From Desulfovibrio mangrovi (GTDB taxonomy: Bacteria > Desulfobacterota > Desulfovibrionia > Desulfovibrionales > Desulfovibrionaceae), in contig NZ_CP104208.1 in the NCBI RefSeq assembly GCF_026230175.1, forward strand, positions 744,001-808,000: a DNA stretch of 64,000 bases. The letters are read 5' to 3'. The stretch's first letter is position 1. The number at the start of each line of letters is the position of its first letter. Positions 60,401 through 64,000 of the stretch are shown here, one piece after another. Under the pieces are notes generated by a model, which saw only the letters and a list, made by a program, of their open reading frames with translations, had not been told where the DNA came from and searched no databases. The position numbers and the translations under genes are program-made.

Positions 60401-62278
60401 ATGAGAGAGTTGTCCGGATGGATGCGCCGAATGGTGTATGTGTATATTGTTCTGATCGGTGTGTTCCACCTGTATACCGCTGTGTTCGGAGCCTTTGAGG
60501 CTTACCTGCAACGTATCGCCCATCTGAGTCTGGTGTTTCCGCTGGCGTTCTGGCTGTATCCGGCCACTAAGCGTTCTCCCAAAGACAGGGTGACAGTGCC
60601 AGACTGGATTCTGTCTCTGCTTTCAGTCATACCGGGCCTGTATGCCGCATGGCAGCATGACGCCATTACCGCACGTATAGTCAGCGTTGACCCTTTGACC
60701 ACGGTTCAGCTTGTTCTCGGCATTTTGCTTGTGTTCATGCTTATGGAAGCGACCCGGCGGGTGGTGGGGCTGCCGCTCATGCTCGTATCAGCCTTCTTTG
60801 CAGGCTACATGTATTTCGGACATTATTTCCCCGGGCCCATGCGCGGGTTATCCTTTTCGCCTGAAGAGATTGTGGAGCACCTGTTCCTGACGGATGAGGG
60901 AGTGTTCTCCATACCGCTGGGGGTATCCGCCACCTTCGTCATGGTGTTTCTGATATTCGGCGGTTTTCTTGATAAGAGCGGCATCGGCGAATACTTCATG
61001 AAGTTTGCCCAATCCATGGCGGGCACAACCGCTGGCGGTCCCGCCAAGATTGCCGTGCTCTGTTCGTGCCTGTTCGGCTCCATTTCCGGTTCTGCCGTGG
61101 CAAACGTCTACGGAACCGGCACCTTTACCATTCCGCTGATGAAGCGTCTGGGGTATTCGGGGCTGTTTGCCGGAGCCGTTGAAGCCGTGGCAAGTTCCGG
61201 TGGTCAGATCATGCCGCCCATTATGGGGGCAGGGGCCTTCATCATGGCCTCGTTGCTCGGGCTGCCGTACCGCGACATCATCATCGCGGCACTGCTGCCT
61301 GCTCTCATGTATTATGGAGCCCTGTTCCTCATGGTGCATCTGCGGGCCAAAAAGCGTGGACTGCGCAGTCTGACACGCGAAGAATTGCCCCCGCGCCGCG
61401 AGGTGCTCTCCAAACTTTGGATGCTTGCTCCCATTGTGGTGCTGGTAACGCTGCTGCTTTCCGGTTTTACCGCCATGCTTGCAGCGGTGGTGGGTATTGT
61501 GGGGGCGTGGGGTGTGGCTTTGCCGGATGCGCGCTACCGCATGGGGCCCAAGCGTATATGTGACGCCATTTACTGCGGTGCCAAGAATATTCCCGTGGTC
61601 GCCATTGCCTGTGCCAGTGCCGGTATCATCGTCGGGGCCGTTTCCCTGACCGGTATCGGCTTCAAGTTTGTCACCATGGTCTCATCCCTCGCCAACGGCG
61701 TGGGGTTCATAGCCCTTGTGCTCATCATGATTGTGGCGCTTGTTCTCGGCATGGGGCTGCCTACCGTCGGGGCCTATATCCTTGCTGCGGCCTTGGGCGT
61801 TCCGGTGCTGGTCAAGCTGGGCTTTGCACCTCTTGCGGCACACCTTTTCGTTTTCTACTTCGCTATTGTATCGGCCATTACTCCCCCCGTGGCGCTGGCG
61901 GCCTATGCGGCAAGTTCGCTATCGGGGGCGTCTCCCAATGCGACCGGTTTTCAGGCCATGCAGCTGGGAATTCTGGCCTTTATCGTGCCCTTTGCCTTCT
62001 GTTATGATCCCGGCATTATTCTCAGCGGATCGTTGTTCCTGAACTGTGCGGCGATCATCGGAGGTATTGCTGCAGTCTTCGCCTTCGGTCATGCGGTAGA
62101 AGGCTATGCTGCGGGACCTCTTGCCTTGTGGCAGAAGTTTGCTTTGGTGGCGGGCGGAGGGCTCAGCCTTACACCGCATCTTTACGGCAAGGCAGCAGGG
62201 GTACTGGTTGTAACCGGCCTGCTGTTCACTTGGTACAAGGCTGCTCAATTCAAGGAAACTGCCTGCGAGCAGGCGTAA
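60401..62278 (+). CDS. TRAP transporter fused permease (DctQ-DctM), TAXI type
   Basis: 625 residues with about 16 membrane helices. The first 120 residues are a DctQ-like four-helix part; the rest is the large DctM permease, with FGSISGSAVANVYGTGTFTIPLM and SSGGQIMPPIMGAGAF, the fused TAXI-TRAP signature. AAGGAG before the ATG. Imports an organic anion with sodium or protons. The binding-protein gene follows 38 bp later. Confidence 0.9.
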   Translation: MRELSGWMRRMVYVYIVLIGVFHLYTAVFGAFEAYLQRIAHLSLVFPLAFWLYPATKRSPKDRVTVPDWILSLLSVIPGLYAAWQHDAITARIVSVDPLTTVQLVLGILLVFMLMEATRRVVGLPLMLVSAFFAGYMYFGHYFPGPMRGLSFSPEEIVEHLFLTDEGVFSIPLGVSATFVMVFLIFGGFLDKSGIGEYFMKFAQSMAGTTAGGPAKIAVLCSCLFGSISGSAVANVYGTGTFTIPLMKRLGYSGLFAGAVEAVASSGGQIMPPIMGAGAFIMASLLGLPYRDIIIAALLPALMYYGALFLMVHLRAKKRGLRSLTREELPPRREVLSKLWMLAPIVVLVTLLLSGFTAMLAAVVGIVGAWGVALPDARYRMGPKRICDAIYCGAKNIPVVAIACASAGIIVGAVSLTGIGFKFVTMVSSLANGVGFIALVLIMIVALVLGMGLPTVGAYILAAALGVPVLVKLGFAPLAAHLFVFYFAIVSAITPPVALAAYAASSLSGASPNATGFQAMQLGILAFIVPFAFCYDPGIILSGSLFLNCAAIIGGIAAVFAFGHAVEGYAAGPLALWQKFALVAGGGLSLTPHLYGKAAGVLVVTGLLFTWYKAAQFKETACEQA

Positions 62279-62316
62279 TATTTTATACGTCATACTGAAC
62301 CTGAGGAGGTAAGAGC

Positions 62317-63318
62317 GTGAAACGGATTATTCTGATGTTTGTCCTGTGTGTAATGACAGTGATTGGTTCTGCAACTGCCGGTACGGCCGGTGACAATGTG
62401 GATAAGAGCCAGTGGCCTGATCAGCTCAGATTCATGGCGGGCCCTCCCGGCGGAACGTGGTTTGCTTTGGGCGGTGTGGTTTCCGAAATGTGGACGCGTG
62501 AAGTGGCTCCCGCGACCAGCGGCACGGGCGGCGGCGTTTCCAACATCGTCAACGTGGACCGCATGAAGGGAGACATGGGGCTTACTGTGGCCTCGGTGCT
62601 CGGTGCCGCACGTGCTGGCGAGGAGCCTTTCAAGTCCCAGATGCAGAATGCTGTGCTGCTTGCAAACCTGTATCGCCAGTATACCTACTTCATCGTGCGC
62701 AAGGATTACGCCGAGAAGAACGGCATTACCTCCGTGGGCGATATCGTGCGTAAAAAGCTGCCCATCCGTATGGCTACTCTCAAGCCCGGCACCTCTTCCG
62801 AGTTTGTGATCCGTTCCATCTTTGAAAAGGGCTTCCATTCCGGTTGGGATGCCGTGAAGTCCTGGGGCGGCAGTGTGGAATTTGCCTCCTACAGCGACGG
62901 TGCAAACCTGCTGGCGGACAACCACATTGACATGTTCGCCTTTGCCGTGGGCCGCAAGGCTTCCATCGTCATGAAGATTGAATCCCAGACTGATGTGGTC
63001 ATTCTGCCTGTTGATGAAGAAGCCCGCGTTGCCATGAGCAAGGCGCTGGGCACCACTACCTTCACGATCGACAAGGAAGTCTACTCCTCCGTAACCGGTG
63101 ATGTGCCCGTTGTCGGCGACTACACCTGCATCGTCATGCGCGGTGACCTGCCTGAGTCTCTTGCCGGTGCCCTTGCCAAGTCCCTGTGGGACAAGCGTGA
63201 GGAGCTTGGTGCTGCCGTGAGCGACCTGAAGGAAATGACTGCAGCAGAAGCCGTTTCCGAAGGTATTCCCGCACATCCGGGTGCTGCCGCTTTCTGGAAA
63301 ACCGTTTCCGGCAAGTAG
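62317..63318 (+). CDS. TAXI family TRAP solute-binding protein
   Basis: 333 residues, GTG start with GAGGAGG upstream. Signal peptide at 1-22 (MKRIILMFVLCVMTVIGSATAG). Mature protein opens with FMAGPPGGTWFALGGVVSEMW, the TAXI signature, then TSGTGGGVSNIVNVDRMKGDMGL. It delivers ligand to the permease. TAXI ligands known include glutamate, 2-oxoglutarate and other acids; the ligand here is unknown. Confidence 0.9.
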   Translation: MKRIILMFVLCVMTVIGSATAGTAGDNVDKSQWPDQLRFMAGPPGGTWFALGGVVSEMWTREVAPATSGTGGGVSNIVNVDRMKGDMGLTVASVLGAARAGEEPFKSQMQNAVLLANLYRQYTYFIVRKDYAEKNGITSVGDIVRKKLPIRMATLKPGTSSEFVIRSIFEKGFHSGWDAVKSWGGSVEFASYSDGANLLADNHIDMFAFAVGRKASIVMKIESQTDVVILPVDEEARVAMSKALGTTTFTIDKEVYSSVTGDVPVVGDYTCIVMRGDLPESLAGALAKSLWDKREELGAAVSDLKEMTAAEAVSEGIPAHPGAAAFWKTVSGK

Positions 63319-63353
63319 CTTTGGGCCGCTTGGCGGTTTGACCAATTCTAATG

Positions 63354-63381
63354 AACGCGCACCTGATTTCGGGTGCGCGTT
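63354..63381 (+). terminator. Terminator of the TRAP operon
   Basis: A 10-bp AACGCGCACC / GGTGCGCGTT stem, followed by ATTATTT. Confidence 0.72.
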
Positions 63382-63549
63382 ATTATTTGGTAATCATTAC
63401 AGAAATGGTGTATGGGATGTTTGCGCGATGCGCGGAGGCGGACTGCGCAATGTTGTTAAGGCGGGGCGTGGTTGATCATACGCATAACTTTTGGTACAGC
63501 ACTGTTCGCCTTGGAATAGGCTGCGTACCGCTAACAGGGAGTGTATCTC

Positions 63550-64000
63550 ATGCGGATTTTTTGGATGTGCGTTCTCGCACTTGCTCTTATAACCGTGACT
63601 GCCGGCTCCGCGCTGGCTCAAGGGGGACATCCCGTGATCAAGCTTGAAACCTCCATGGGTGATATTGTGCTGGAACTGGACGCTGAAAAGGCTCCCAAGA
63701 CTGCTGCCAACTTCGTGCAGTATGTTGAGGAAGGCCACTACGATGGCACCATTTTCCATCGCGTTATCGACGGTTTCATGGTTCAGGGTGGCGGTTTTGA
63801 TGCACAGATGGTGCAGAAGCCCACCCGTGAAGAAATCGAGAACGAGGCGGACAACGGCCTTCAGAACCTCAAGTACACCATCGCCATGGCCCGTACCATG
63901 GCTCCCCATTCCGCAAGCTCCCAGTTCTTCATCAACGTGAACGATAACCACTTCCTCAACCATTCCGGCAAGACCATGCAGGGCTGGGGATACTGTGTAT
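63550..64000 (+). CDS. Exported cyclophilin-type peptidyl-prolyl isomerase, C-terminus cut by window edge
   Basis: At least 150 residues from the ATG at 63550 (AGGGAG upstream). Signal peptide at 1-23 (MRIFWMCVLALALITVTAG, cleavage after ALA), so periplasmic. The active site is FHRVIDGFMVQGGGF and MARTMAPHSASSQFFIN with the catalytic arginine. The usual QGGD reads QGGG. PpiA-like. Confidence 0.88.
   Translation, partial: MRIFWMCVLALALITVTAGSALAQGGHPVIKLETSMGDIVLELDAEKAPKTAANFVQYVEEGHYDGTIFHRVIDGFMVQGGGFDAQMVQKPTREEIENEADNGLQNLKYTIAMARTMAPHSASSQFFINVNDNHFLNHSGKTMQGWGYCV

Noticed and set aside
1-64000. tRNA, rRNA, CRISPR, IS or phage sequences
   Set aside because: I read all intergenic stretches and saw no cloverleaf, direct-repeat array, transposase or integrase.

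Overview
The window is about 58% GC, gene-dense, and looks like a chromosome segment of a Desulfovibrionales-type (sulfate-reducer-like, anaerobic Desulfobacterota) bacterium. The reasons are the ferredoxin-dependent 2-oxoacid oxidoreductases (IorAB and a four-subunit KorDABC), a periplasmic molybdenum respiratory enzyme, a TAXI-type TRAP transporter, and many chemoreceptor and c-di-GMP proteins. No sulfate-reduction marker gene lies in the window, so that part of the assignment is inference. I saw no tRNA, rRNA, IS element, phage gene or CRISPR array.

Layout. 1-18.9 kb: a truncated UvrD/AddA-like helicase and an ATP-phosphofructokinase (minus strand), then pdxA, a stand-alone HyuA-like protein and a NagZ-like hexosaminidase (plus). 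A degenerate chemoreceptor-like protein converges on an EAL-CBS-GGDDF protein. A heptosyltransferase-like GT9, a TPR protein, a REC-PAS-PAS-GGDEF protein, and proA and nadD follow. 18.9-31 kb: an amino-acid and 2-oxoacid metabolism block. It holds a YfgM-like TPR protein, iorA-iorB with a GAF/sigma-54 activator directly behind, a secreted transglutaminase-like protein, a gamma-glutamyltransferase-like protein, and korD-A-B-C. 31-39.6 kb: small conserved unknowns, an AMIN-like secreted protein, a DhaL-DegV (FakA-FakB-like) fusion, an MFS transporter, a 53-residue zinc-ribbon protein, a large hybrid histidine kinase that has lost its phospho-acceptor histidine, and a 3D-domain protein. 39.8-49.5 kb: a full chemoreceptor, the phoH-pgpH-ybeY operon, an unknown protein, a GT4 glycosyltransferase and threonine aldolase. 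49.5-54.7 kb: a minus-strand operon arrA-arrB-arrC-arrD, which I read as respiratory arsenate reductase with its membrane anchor and TorD-like chaperone. 54.9-64 kb: polysaccharide deacetylase, cbpA-cbpM-clpB (proteostasis), a fused TRAP permease with its TAXI binding protein, and a cyclophilin cut by the right edge.

How it fits together. IorAB and KorDABC would oxidise 2-oxoacids from amino-acid deamination and reduce ferredoxin; the adjacent activator and Ggt-like protein suggest peptide or amino-acid use. The arr operon would let electrons from the quinol pool reduce arsenate in the periplasm. This is the most notable system here. ArrA carries a complete set of the arsenate-binding residues I recall for this enzyme, and the operon has its own inverted-repeat operator candidate. 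Other oddities are an IorA that keeps ligands for only one of two ferredoxin clusters, a pseudo-histidine kinase, a chemoreceptor with an eroded signalling tip, and a fatty-acid-kinase-like fusion with a probable TTG start.
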